Translations under genes and position numbers: made by a program | The notes under the pieces: generated by a model | Databases searched by the model: none | Told to the model about the DNA's origin: nothing | Seen by the model: only the letters and a program-made list of their open reading frames with translations | Origin: Phaffia rhodozyma | Lineage: Eukaryota > Basidiomycota > Tremellomycetes > Cystofilobasidiales > Mrakiaceae | Assembly (NCBI GenBank): GCA_014706385.1 | Contig: JACGZH010000005.1 | Coordinates: 1,116,001-1,180,000 of the forward strand | Length of the DNA stretch: 64,000 nt | Direction: 5' to 3' | In this document: piece by piece, positions 23,738-35,345 of the stretch | Numbering within the stretch: the stretch's first letter is position 1 | Layout: each line of letters opens with the position of its first letter

Positions 23738-26700
23738 ATGTCCTGGTTCAGTCCTCGGGAAGATGTGGGGTACGTTCTTTCTCTGCTTCTCTTCTATGAA
23801 TGTCTTTCTGGTCTTTCATTCACAACACAGAAGCAATCGCCGAGGGTCAAGATAGCACTGTTTCTGATACGGTTGGACTAAATCGTTTTTCATCCGCATA
23901 TATCTTTCCAGGCGATCCCCAAAATCCGGAAATTGTTCAACTCAAAGCTGGACAGCTTTTTCTCGTTCGGCCGGATTCTATCAAGGGATCCAGAGAGTGC
24001 ATGTTCGTTGGGCTTCTTTCACTCCGCTATCTATACATAAGATTTGGATTACTTATTTATCTACTTGCCTGATCTCTCTTCTTTCAGCTTCAAGGATGCC
24101 GTCGCCACCGTCAGGAGAACCACTCTCGAGTGGCAATTTCAGCTCGTGATTACTAGAGCGTATGAAGAAGGAGAGGCTGAGCTCTTAGACGGTGATGCCG
24201 AGAGTACGTCTTGCTGTTATCTTTTATCCCTCGAATATCGTCATTGATGACGTGGACCGGGTCGTGTGCTCTCGTTCTTATAACTATCCATCCGTTCCTA
24301 TGCTTCTCTCTAATCAGCCGAAGACGAACGATCCTTCCTGCTGGACCCCTCCCTTCAGATCAGACAGTCCTCGTTTGAAGGCCAACCCTCATTCGTCTGG
24401 CGATCTCTTCCAGAGTCCGACTCGCTTTCCTCCCCAAGGTCCCACTCTTCGGACTTTACAGATTCTGAAGACGACGATGATGAAGCCGAAGGGGCCGGAG
24501 AGCTCTTCGAATTCATCATTGATTCTGATGTGGTGTCCAAGAGAATAATCGATGTGTTCGAAGTTACTCTGTTACAATGCATGTTTGAGAGGGTGCGTGT
24601 TGTTCTGTCTTTGTTGCAATAATCGTTGTCGGTTCTTGCACCCCGGAAGATTAATTCAGCTTGATCCAATCATCCACGTATTTTCTGTAGAAATTCCAAC
24701 AAAGCCACGATTTGGCGACTCCTAATGACTTGGATGCTCTTCGATATAGGTTAGTCGTCGTGTCATCTCATATCTTCGCACTCGAGCGACCCTATCCGAC
24801 CTGTTTGTTGACCGAATGATGAACATATACACGCATCCAGACCTTCGCGATCTCAACTTAACTCTCCCGCTGCGTCTTCCATTTACCCTTCCACCCCGGC
24901 TCGGCTCCCACCCCCCACGTCTACCAAGCTTCCTACTACCTCGACCGAGGTCGAAGATGAGCTGGCAAATACGCTCAAAGCACTCTCCGTTGCACATCCA
25001 GCTACCACTACATCCTCTGAGCCTCCTACTACTACTCATGTCAAAGCCTCATCTGTGCCTGCTCCGGCAGCAGCAGCCGCTCCTGTTGGACTTGCTCCCG
25101 AGGTGCAAGAGTCGTACGACGAGGAAACCGAGATTGATAGCGAGATTCTTGCCCCCCAGATGTCTGTTGTGACGACCAGTAAAGAAGTCGATGATGAGGA
25201 GACTGCCGAGCTACCCGTCATCTTCTCGAGCGAGGAGATGGACGTCGAGAGTGGACCGGCAGAAATCTATTTGTTTGACGAGGAGACCGAGTGCTTCGTC
25301 GTACAGGGAGTAGTCAGGGTGCTTGTTGTCGAGAAGGGAGATAGCGCCTTTGATTGTAAGTACTTTGTTTTCCTCAAAGTAGCGTGTGTACTGTTTTTTC
25401 CTAGAAGAGGCAAATAATGATCTTATTGATTGACTTTGTGCTCGCCTCTCGTGCGTCCTATCAGACTGGATGGCGTGTTATCTTTTGGAAAAGGATCAGT
25501 ACATCATCAGTCAACCAATCAATTCTGACATGAACACTCGATGGTCTCAGGTATGTCCAGACCCTCAGGATAGACCCACGTTTTTGTGTCTCAGAAAACC
25601 TGTTGATAATGTTGATTGTTATGGATGTTTTTGTCGATTTTCGGTCCCACAGTCGAATCTTGCTTTCATTTGGAACTTTAGTGCGCCCTTCTCATCTTCA
25701 CAAACCGTTCACGAAAGATAGAATTCCTTACACTTCTTTCCTATCTCTCTCATTTCTATCCGTATCGTCATTAGTTCCATCTGATGAGAACACTCATCCA
25801 ACGACATGGTCCCTACGGTTCAACACACCGGGTGCATACCTAGAGTTCAATCATAACTTCAACCGATGCCTCTGGGAAAAGTCGAACGGAATGTCGTGGG
25901 GCAAGGCCAAGGTTCGGCATGTCTCTCGTACTCTTCTTCCCATAATCTGCTCGAGATGACGGTAACTGTTTGATCTGATCTTAACAAAAAAAATATTTTC
26001 ATCTAACCCAGGCGGATGAGAAAAAGTATGTGTACTCGGCATTTGAGGATGTGCCTATGGAGGGAGTAGAAGAGGAGGATGAGGAGAGTCAAGAAACCGA
26101 GCGAGCCTCCCAAGAGCTGGAGGAAGAGGAAGAAGAGGAAAGTGAAGAAGAGGGTTCGTGTTTTTGTCTTTGTATCCGCTTTCGTTGCATCTTTTCTTGG
26201 TCAATTAGTTTTTCTGATTTCTCTTTAACGTTTGCAACTCCTATCAGCACGCGCTCCATTGTACAACTCAGATTCCGAGTCCGAGTCCGAAGACGAACAC
26301 AAACCCTCGACCGAAACAGGAGGATTTAAAGGAAAGAATAAGCTGCTTGCTGTTGGGTTCAATCACGACAGATCATTTATTGTTCGAGGAGACAATATTG
26401 GTGTCTTCCGCCATACTGACGACGATAAGCTCAAGTACAACACCACGATATCCAAGGTCTCGACCACCAAGGGCAAGAGGTTTGCTCCTTCCAAAGTAAG
26501 CTGTCCCGCTTGCTTTGTGTGTTCTTCACGCGTGGATCATCTGTGTTTAACAGTATGGTTCTTCTTTGTCCCTTTTTCTTCTTCTTTGTGCCAATAGATC
26601 ATGCTTCATGATCAAGATCGATCGATGATTCTGAAAAATCTAGAGGATCCGAACTCCTTGTTCCGGATGGATCTTGAAACCGGTAAAGTAGTGGACGAGT

Positions 26701-28496
26701 GGAAAGTGTCCGACTATGTTCAGGTGGATAATTTCATTCCAGACAGCAAGTATGCTCAGACCACTGGGCAGCAGACTTTGATTGGACATTGTGAGCTTTT
26801 CCTTTCTCTTCTTTGATATACATCCTGTATGCACATATGCTCAAAGAACGAGGCACATAACTTGTGTGATTGCAATCCATCCACGAACAGCTCATAACGG
26901 GATCTTCAGGATTGATCCTCGACTAGCTGGGAACAAAATGGTCGACTCCCAATTCAAACAGTATGCAACTAAGAATGACTTCAGCGCTGCCACGACGACC
27001 GAATCAGGAAAGATCGCTGTTGCGTCGAACAAAGGAGACATCCGGTTGTTCGACCAGCTTGGAAAGAATGCTAAGGTAAACGGTTTACTCGTCTTTCTTG
27101 TCCTGTTTTCTGAAACGAGATTCATCGCTGAACCTCTCCTTCGCTTCTGGTTCTGTTGTGAATGACAGACCGCTCTTCCCGCTCTTGGAGATGCTATCCT
27201 TGGTATTGATGTAACCGCGGACGGCCGATGGCTCATCGCCACTTGTAAAACCTACCTTCTCTTGATTGATACCCTGATCGGCGATGGAAAGTAAGCGATT
27301 TCTTTGTTTATCGTCTGAATGTGTTCAAGGATATTTCGTTAATCGATGATTTTCTCTGCTCTCCTGTTCATCTCGATTACAGAAATAAGGGTGCCTCTGG
27401 ATTCGATAAATCCTTCCCAGCCGACTCGAAGCCAATTCCCCGTCGACTGCAGCTCAAACCTGAACACGTGGCCTACATGGGTAACAAGGTTAGCTTCACT
27501 CCTGCCAGGTTCAACACCGGGCTGGGTGAAGATGAAAGGAGTATCGTGACTTCGTCTGGAGAATATGTCATCACCTGTACGACTTTTTTTGACTTGAATG
27601 TATCTTGTCTGATTCAACCCGAACGCTTTTCGTTGAACTGATACTTTCTCTCTCCGTCTGACAAACCTTCCGCTCGGCTTTCCAACTATACAGGGAACTT
27701 CAGGCGGGTCAAACAGGGCAGAATGGATGATTATCAAATCAAGCGATACCAGGATACCGTTGTCGCCGATAACTTCCGACACGGAGCCGATAAGAACATT
27801 GTTGTTGCTTTACCAGATGATGTGTAAGCAATTCAACCTAAGTTCGTCTTAAGGTAATCTTCAAGAATCGTTTTTCTCATAGCCGCCGAAATACTTCCCT
27901 ATGCCTACAGTTTCATGGTCAGCAAGAAGCAGCTTGCCAAGCCCACGAGACAGAGTCTCAGTACGCCGATAAGCAAACTTAAGTCGAGGTCCGGGATCGT
28001 CAATTCTCCTGTCAGTCATCCCTCTCTTCTTCGAGAATCTTCAATGTTGTATCTCTTACTGACGATGTATCTCTTGAATGATTCTGAGCTGTTCAGTATT
28101 GAACAAGAGGTTCTAGTATCAATTTCCCCAGCGATAATCAGCTGAGGTATACCTATTCCATCTGTTCCTTCTCTTCTTTCTTTACCGACATATACGGTTC
28201 ACCTTCATGTTTCTTCTCACACACGATGACTGGCGCTTCCATCAGTATCTACTTCTCCCGAAACGCCGTCGGCGATGCGCCCATAGCTGTGTTACTTTCC
28301 TTGTGATAATCTCTGGGCTTCTTCTCTTCTATCGCTATCTTAATATCTCAATCTCATGATTTTTCACGAATCACTCGTTCCTATATAATTGCAGGCTTTA
28401 GACTTGGTGAGAGTAATCTCAAACGATGGTGGTCCATACGCGGCCCTTCTAGATCTGGGTGTCCTCAGACTCAAGACCATCAAAGTCATGAGCTAA
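23738..28496 (+). CDS. VID27: VID27 family protein (vacuolar import and degradation 27-like)
   Basis: A gene of roughly 13 or more exons. It starts MSWFSPREDVG at 23738. An N-terminal VID27 block has PENPEI-type residues (GDPQNPEIVQLKAGQLFLVRP) and a PH-like region (KDAVATVRRTTLEWQFQLV). An acidic and Pro/Thr-rich middle follows. A central PH-like part holds EIYLFDEETECFVVQGVV. The C-terminal half is a WD40-like propeller: KLLAVGFNHDRSFIVRGDNIGVF, MILKNLEDPNSLFRMDLETGKVVDEW, GIFRIDPRLAGNKMV and TSSGEYVITWNF. The last exon (28395-28496, ending VMS) is joined in phase across a 383-nt intron and is less certain. Yeast Vid27 is linked to catabolite-dependent degradation of fructose-1,6-bisphosphatase, but its biochemical role is unclear. 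A few exon edges are approximate. Confidence 0.9.
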
Positions 28497-28583
28497 GTTT
28501 TGTAAGAACCCCAAGCTGTGCAGGCTACAGGGGGTAATAAGAGGTGTACCCGTGATAGGGATGAGCGCAGAAGTCAGGGTTCA

Positions 28584-30398
28584 TTAATCGAACTCAACGT
28601 CCCAGCATTCCATAAATCCTTCCCCTTTGCTCCCAACTCCACCAACAGCGATCCTGACTTTAGAACCTGGGTTCTCTCTTGGACAACCAGCCGACACAGC
28701 AAGGGTATTACACTTTACTATGCTATCCGTATTCCACGTGAGAACGGTTGAGACGTCCATTCTGTACTTGTTGGAACGACCAAATCGATGAATGGTAAGG
28801 ACTCCAAGATGGGAAAGCGTAACAAGATACGGTAGACCTTCGCTGAACTTATGCTCGGATGGAGGACATGGAATATATGCTCTGTGTTCGACGACGAATG
28901 TGTGAGCGAATTGGAAAGATAAAGGCAATTGGGAAGGAGTGAGACATATGAGACAACTGACACTTTGATGATAGGCCCAAGTGCAATCTCTACCCGTTCG
29001 AGTGATCCCTCTTTGATACCCTTCCAGAGTGTATTTTTTCCACTCTTCTTGTTCTTCTTTTTCTTCAAATCTTTTTTGCTGAATCCCGTATCGTTCTCTG
29101 CCGTCTCGGTCGAACGGTCAGAAGCTATCAGGCGCGACGGGAGTGTTATCCAGATAGATCCATCTGCAGTACCTATCGCAATCAACGGTTCTTCTCCATC
29201 TTGTTCCGATTCGGCTTCCACAGAGCTCGCTGGTGGAAGCAAGTAGGTACTAAGGCACAGGGGGAAGGACGGAGCCAAATTGTTTGATTGCGAACCAGGA
29301 GGCGGATCTGTGGTTCAGATAGAATCCGAAGGCTTAATCAACCATACTGAAAAAGAAACGAACTGACAGATGTCGGCCCGAGATAAAGAGGAAGAACAAA
29401 GCCCAAGTTCAGGAACTCACTGAGAGAGAGAAAATCCAGCATGACAGAAGAGGAGGTATCCCAGCTTCGAGCGGTAGAGTCATAGCCTATCGAGAGAAGC
29501 GTGGTAGGTCTACCAGGCACGAAAGACACCGCACCCGCTATCTGATTACACAGTCATCAGATAAACCAGGAGGGATCGTATCATATGTAAAAATAGAAGT
29601 TCAGCATGAGACACAGTCGAGAGAACGAAGATACATACATTGGAGTGTTTGCCCTTCATATATTTCTTGTTGAACGTCTCGAGATCAACTTGAATATCGA
29701 GAGTTGAACAGGATGATTTGTCAGAGATGCAAACAATATTGAGTGCACTCAGGTGGGTTATACTAACTTATTCCAAGTTTTCCGTCATCTCCACACCAAC
29801 CTAGCGCATTCGCTTCTTCGGTCAGGCATAGACTATTGATTTCGTCTTTGGAAAGATTTGGCAAGGACCGCAGAACGGACGCCGGTTCAAATCTTCTGAG
29901 AAATTTTGGAGCCGCCGATAACTTTAATAAGTGGACCTATTGTTTCGACAGATCAATGAGGTTTTCATCTTTTAGAGAACTTGACAAGGCTACAAGCGAG
30001 AAATTAAAAATTCTGAGGAGTACTTGCATCTGAACCACATGCAACCCAGACGTTTCCCCAATCCTTCTCGTTGAACTTCTCTGGTGAATCCTTTTCAAAT
30101 ACCATGCCAGAGATCTCAAAAGGAAACCCTACGACAGCGCATAGCGGTCTCTGTGTCTTAAGGTCCAATAACCTAAGAGAGGAGTCCTCTAAAGACGAGC
30201 GATAACAAGGCGAGCAAGTCAATACACAAGTGTTCCTAACCGCGGAAGATCAACGACCTATCTTTTCAAGGCATAGCGACGATAAGTTAACACACCAGAA
30301 GCAACAACGATGTAATCTTCCGACGAGGGATGAAATAACAGACTCGAGATAGGCTTTCCAAGTGGTTTTAGCGAGTCGAGCACTCTTGTTATGTTCAT
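28584..30398 (-). CDS. WD40-repeat protein (WDR53-like)
   Basis: A multi-exon minus-strand gene from ATG 30398 (MNITRVLDSLKPLG) to TAA 28584. WD-like units are visible: ISSLLFHPSSEDYIVVASG, DSSLRLLDLKTQRPL, WGNVWVACGSDVHLLKL, NALGWCGDDGKLGI, TTLLSIGYDSTARSWD, EPLIAIGTADGSIWI and the final GGVGSKGEGFMECWDVEFD. A Lys-rich insert (KKDLKKKKNKKSGK) lies before the last blade. Overall order and spacing resemble WDR53-type propellers, but the match is weak and the role is unknown. Intron 29937-30027 has a GC donor (GCAAGT). It is convergent with VID27, with under 90 bp between stop codons. Confidence 0.82.
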
Positions 30399-30667
30399 GA
30401 TGACGGGCTATAGTCATATGGCTGTTGCTACAAGAGAGCCACCTCAACAGATAGTGGTCAATACGTAATACACACGTGATCGTAACCATTGTATCGCCCA
30501 ATTTCACACTCTCAACGCGACTTGACGCGACTGATTTCTCATGATAATTGACTTTCTACATCCCGTTTGGAGTTCACCTTCACCTTTAATCTTTCATTTG
30601 TAGAGTCAACTTCATCTCTGTTCTGTAATCGAAAACTTTCCTATCTGGCTCGCCCGAATAACTTGCC

Positions 30668-33600
30668 ATGTCTGCATACGATACGGCTCGACATTCGTCG
30701 TCTTCCTCATCCTCTAGCAACGCTTCCCACTCTCTATCTCAACCTCTCGACCATCATACCCCTAGAAAAAATACTTCGGCAGTCAAAGGAGGATTTGTTC
30801 CTCAACCATCGACGAAACTAACTCAACTTCAACATTCTCAAGCTCAACCAGGTGCTCAAAGTGTTCGTTCGACATCTAGAATGCGCCAAACAGGAGATGC
30901 TGGTGTGGACGTCTTGGCTGAGCTCAATGGTGGAAGCACAATTAGAAGGGTCGTACCTTCATCAAACAGTCAGCGCTCCGGTAAATTCGACTCGGACATT
31001 CACAACACATCAAGCCTTCCCCTTACATCCACTCGTTTCGGGGCAAATCAGTCTTCTTCTGCTTCTCGAATTAGACCGGTGTCCACCCCTTCTGCTCTTC
31101 CCAGATCAGGCAGTCGATCTTCTTCTTACGCGCCTCCGCTCACATCTGCCCTTCCAACCATCAGCATCTCTTCGGAAAGTGCGTCTGATGTGACCGAACC
31201 CCACCAACAAACCAGCTCAGGCTTCCCCAAGGTCAAAGCAAAGGTCTCGGAGGATGCATACCGGCCCAAAAAGAAATTCATGATCGGCACTCCACACATC
31301 GTCACGCCCGCCAAACTTGGTTCATACGTAAGAGCGAACGTCGCGGAGGAAGGATTCCTATCTAGTGAGATGATTGGTGAAGATATGTCCGATGAGCTGG
31401 AAGGGAGGGCTGAGTGGGAAAATTGGCAGGATGATCTCTTCTGGGAGAATGGAAGTGCGAGAGAGAAGGAAAATATTAAGGTCTCCGTTCGGTAAGTAGA
31501 TAACCTCCTACAAACAAAACAAGCCGACCTGATGCTAAAGATGATATCTTCTATTTATTCCCAAAACTATGAAGAGTAAGACCTTTAAACCCTCTTTCCA
31601 ACTCAGACCATGCTGTCTGGGAGCATTCATCAAACTCGCTCAAGACGCTTGAAGGAGTCGCGAAGCGAGGAGCTAAAGAAGAATGGGTGTTTGGTTCGTG
31701 CTCTCTTCCACTCTGGCTTCAATCGACAAGGTCATCAACCTTGCGTTGATGCGTGAAGGACTGACAAGAACGTTATCCATCGAAATTTATCTCAACAGAC
31801 AACGTTGTTTCCGGATCTGACAACCGAGAGATCTACGAGTGTGCTGCCCGGGATCATGTTCGGTAAGATATTTATTTCTCGATTGCCATATATAAGCTTA
31901 GATCACGCGTGCTTATCGTTCTAAATCTTGACCTACAGAGCTGCCATGGAGGGGTATAACGCGGTGGTATTTGCTTATGGTCAAACCGCGTTAGTTCTTC
32001 CCTTCACTCACTAGTATCTGTGTTTTAGTCTGAGGTGAATACCGATCTTCTCACTTCTTATCGCTTGACATCAGATCGGGGAAGACATTTACCTTGACAG
32101 GAAACAAGAGCGAACCTGGTGTTATCCCACGCGCTATCGAGGTAAGTAAACATAACTGTGGTCGTCTATTGTATCGGCAGATATCAGAGGATAACACATT
32201 TGTATATCTGCAAACTTTGCGTTTGATATATTTAGGATGTCTTTTCTTACATCAAACGAAACAATAAGCGAGAATTCCTGCTAAGAGCAAGTTATCTGGA
32301 GATCTACAACGAGGTTATCAGTATGTTCACCCTGCTTTCCATCAGAAAAAGATCTGTGCAGTAAAGGAAAAGATCGTTGATGAGCGGTTGTGATTGTATC
32401 TTCCTCGCAGAGGATTTGTTGTGTCCGGAAACAACATCTGTTGAAATCAGAGGTTCTTCCTCAAGTGATGTAACACTTCATCCTGTTCGAGAAGAAGTCG
32501 TAACTAATCCTCTGCATGTCCGAGAGATCTTGAGCAGAGGAGAGTCAAGCAGAAGTGTGGGACAGACAGACTGGAATGAGTCAGTAAAACAGTCATTTTG
32601 TCATCGTATTGATATATGGAATTGACCACCTACGACTTGGGAAACTCGACTGTGTATCATGATAGGCGGAGTTCCCGAAGTCATTCCGTATTCAGGTCAG
32701 CCGTCAGAATTACCTCCACTACTTTTCCATAGAGAATCCGAAGCATTCGAGCTTCCGAAAATAGACCTTCTGACATATTCCTGATATCAATCTGTTGAGA
32801 TAGACTGGTTATCGAAAGTCGAGAGAGAGTCACTTCCGGAGGAGATGTTGCCTCTTGGAGTGTGGATGATCGAACGCGTGGGAAGAAGACAGCCAAAGCG
32901 ACCCGGACGAGTACCTTGGTAAGCACATCGGACATAACTCTTATTTTATCCTTTGGAAGAAGAAACTGGTTGGTAACCTCTCGACTTTCTCACTAACGAT
33001 TATTGATTTGTGCAGTCACTGATCGATTTGGCTGGTTCGGAGAAAGCTACGTCTGATAAACTGAGGTCGGCCGAGGGCAAATACATCAACACGTCTTTGC
33101 TAGCCCTCAAGCAAGTTATTGCTACGATTGCTAAAAACGAGACCAAGAAAGAAAGGTATGCATATCCCCGATTTCTGTACATAACCAGGTTTTTACGAGC
33201 ATCATCTGACGGGAATGAATTGGGGTCCCTTCTGAATCTTGCGCATTTGAAGTTCCCATGTATCATACAGGAATAGTAAGCTGACCAGGATGCTTCAGCC
33301 ATCCTTGTCTGGAGACTCCAAAGTGTCTGTCATCTGTACAATGAATCCTTCGGCTCAAGCGTTCGTAACATCTTTTGATACTACTCTCGTTGATAAGGCG
33401 CGTAATGTTGACATCGGCCCTCAATCTCTACTTCTCAAAACGACAGCTTACCTGAAACCAATTCAACTCTCCTGTTTGCTACGGGACTAAAATCTGTCAA
33501 ACTGAACGCGACGAAGAAGGAAGTGATAGGAGATCCACATGCGCTCATCCAGCAGTATCAAGTAGAAATAGCTCAGCTCCGAGCTCAGCTTCAAGAGAAG

Positions 33601-34748
33601 GAAGTTCCCAAAGACAGTTCCAGAAGACTTTCGAGAAGGGAGGAGGTTCGTAAATTGTCATCGTTCTCGATAGCCATTCAAGCAGAGACATGCTCACCAA
33701 CACTCGTATCTTTGCGGTATCAATGTTGTAGCAAAACCTTACTCAATACAGAGACCGAATTCGAGACCTTTCTTCGCTCATTCTTACCTCTCAAAGTGTG
33801 GAAGAAGAAGAAGATGCTCCGGCTCGTCCTGTTTCGCCAACGAAAATCGATTTTGAAGCTACCGGACCCGAGGTTGGTGATATTTCTATTCTCTTAGTCT
33901 ATCAGTATCTGGATAAATTACCGACGTTGAATGAGTTTTTTGGCTGTGTTTAAAGCTTCAACGCGAATTATTCTCAGCTAAGATGAAGATCGACGAGCAG
34001 GCGGTCGAGATTGAGAGATTAGAGGTCAGCCATTCTCATCGCTGAAGCTGTACAAGATCTAGTATTCTGTAGATTCGTGTTGACCTTTGATCATTATTGT
34101 TCGAATACTGTTTATCATAGGAGGAGCTCAAGCTTCGACCACCTATCTCTTCGGATGCTCCTGAATCAGAAAAGGATAAACTCATCTGCCAGCTCCAATC
34201 TCAAGTGAATCTTTACAAAGTCATCAACGAAGGATACGAAGCTAATCTGGGCGCACCACTTCGAAAGGTGGCCGAGGACGTCGCAAGAGAGTATCAACCT
34301 AAATTAGATGAATTGAAGAGAAGAGAAGAAGAGGCAATACGATTTGGCGACGAACTACAGAGAAAGCTGGAGAAAGAGATGACAGTAAGTACCCAAAGAC
34401 TCTGAACCTATTCGAGATATCCTTTCATTCTACTCTTAACTGTTTCTTACTCTTATGTTCTTCCGGTCGGCCTTACTTACTTAGGCCCACAAGAAATTGC
34501 GAGATATTCACGATCAACTCGCCCAAATCGCTCGAGAAAGCCAGTTGGCCCACTCTGCTTCGTCCAACAGTCTTCGACCAGGAACCAACGAATTCGGCGC
34601 TCCTGTTTCATCACCTTCTATGAACAGTATTCGAATGCAAGCTCCTTACGAGGCAGCAGCCGATGACTTACTGAATGAGACGTTCAATAATCGTATGAGG
34701 GTGGGCACAGGAAGTAGTTGGGACTTGCAGTCTGATTCTTTTATATAA
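30668..34748 (+). CDS. kinesin motor protein, kinesin-7 (Kip2/Tea2/CENP-E) like
   Basis: The start is ATG 30668. A Ser/Thr/Pro-rich N-terminal extension of about 270 residues fills most of exon 1 (30668-31491). The motor begins with KVSVRVRPLNP across the first intron (exon 2 from 31575). Motor motifs: P-loop GQTASGKTFTLTG (interrupted by an intron inside the loop), ASYLEIYNE, switch I NERSSRSHSVF, switch II LIDLAGSEKA, and NTSLLALKQVI. Next comes KLTRMLQPSLSGDSKVSVICTMNPS. After the motor, ALIQQYQVEIAQLRAQLQEKE starts coiled coil, and more coiled coil runs to about 34390. The tail is Ser-rich, ending SDSFI. The N-terminal extension and N-terminal motor fit the plus-end-tracking kinesin-7 class that carries tip factors; that class assignment is inference. 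Confidence 0.92.
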
Positions 34749-35345
34749 ACTAAACTCTCATATTCTCGAATATTGCCTTGCTTCGTTATACCGTCTCCTT
34801 CGTCACGATGTACCCTTTTCTTTTACTCCTTCGATCATGTGTTCTATGTCAATCATGTTGCTTGCTCAACCTTTGAGAATTTCCGATCACGTGCTGGCTA
34901 ACTCGACGAGTACATCATGATGGTCAGGATTCTGGTCTAGAGTTGTTCCTGTCCGTCTTCGTCTTGTTGTTATCGTCTTGTAAACACTGTGCATGATTCA
35001 GTATGTGAATAGTGATTGCTAATAGGGCTGCTGCTCGATATGGATTTTGAGTGCGTCTGGAAACAGCCCAGTGAACGCAGAGAACACTTTGTACGACCAG
35101 AAATATACGAAAGATTCTAAACTTGTCGACTTTCTGTTTGCTGATGAACTAGGCAAAAAATTGAGGTCATATATTATGGTGGTTACAACGAGAGAACTAA
35201 AAATGTCAGATGACATATAGAGAGACGGTTCAGAGATTCTAGATTATATGAGAAGAACAAATCCTCTTCGACATGAACCTTTGCAAATACGGTGGAAAAG
35301 CAGGAGTAACAACGGAGGTCAAGCAGACTCCTCATGTTGCATACA
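34749..35345. other. intergenic, convergent 3' ends of kinesin and MED13
   Basis: About 600 bp, AT-richer than the genes, with no gene recognised. The open frame at 35273-35638 (+) lies antisense over the MED13 C-terminus and is a shadow. Confidence 0.5.
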
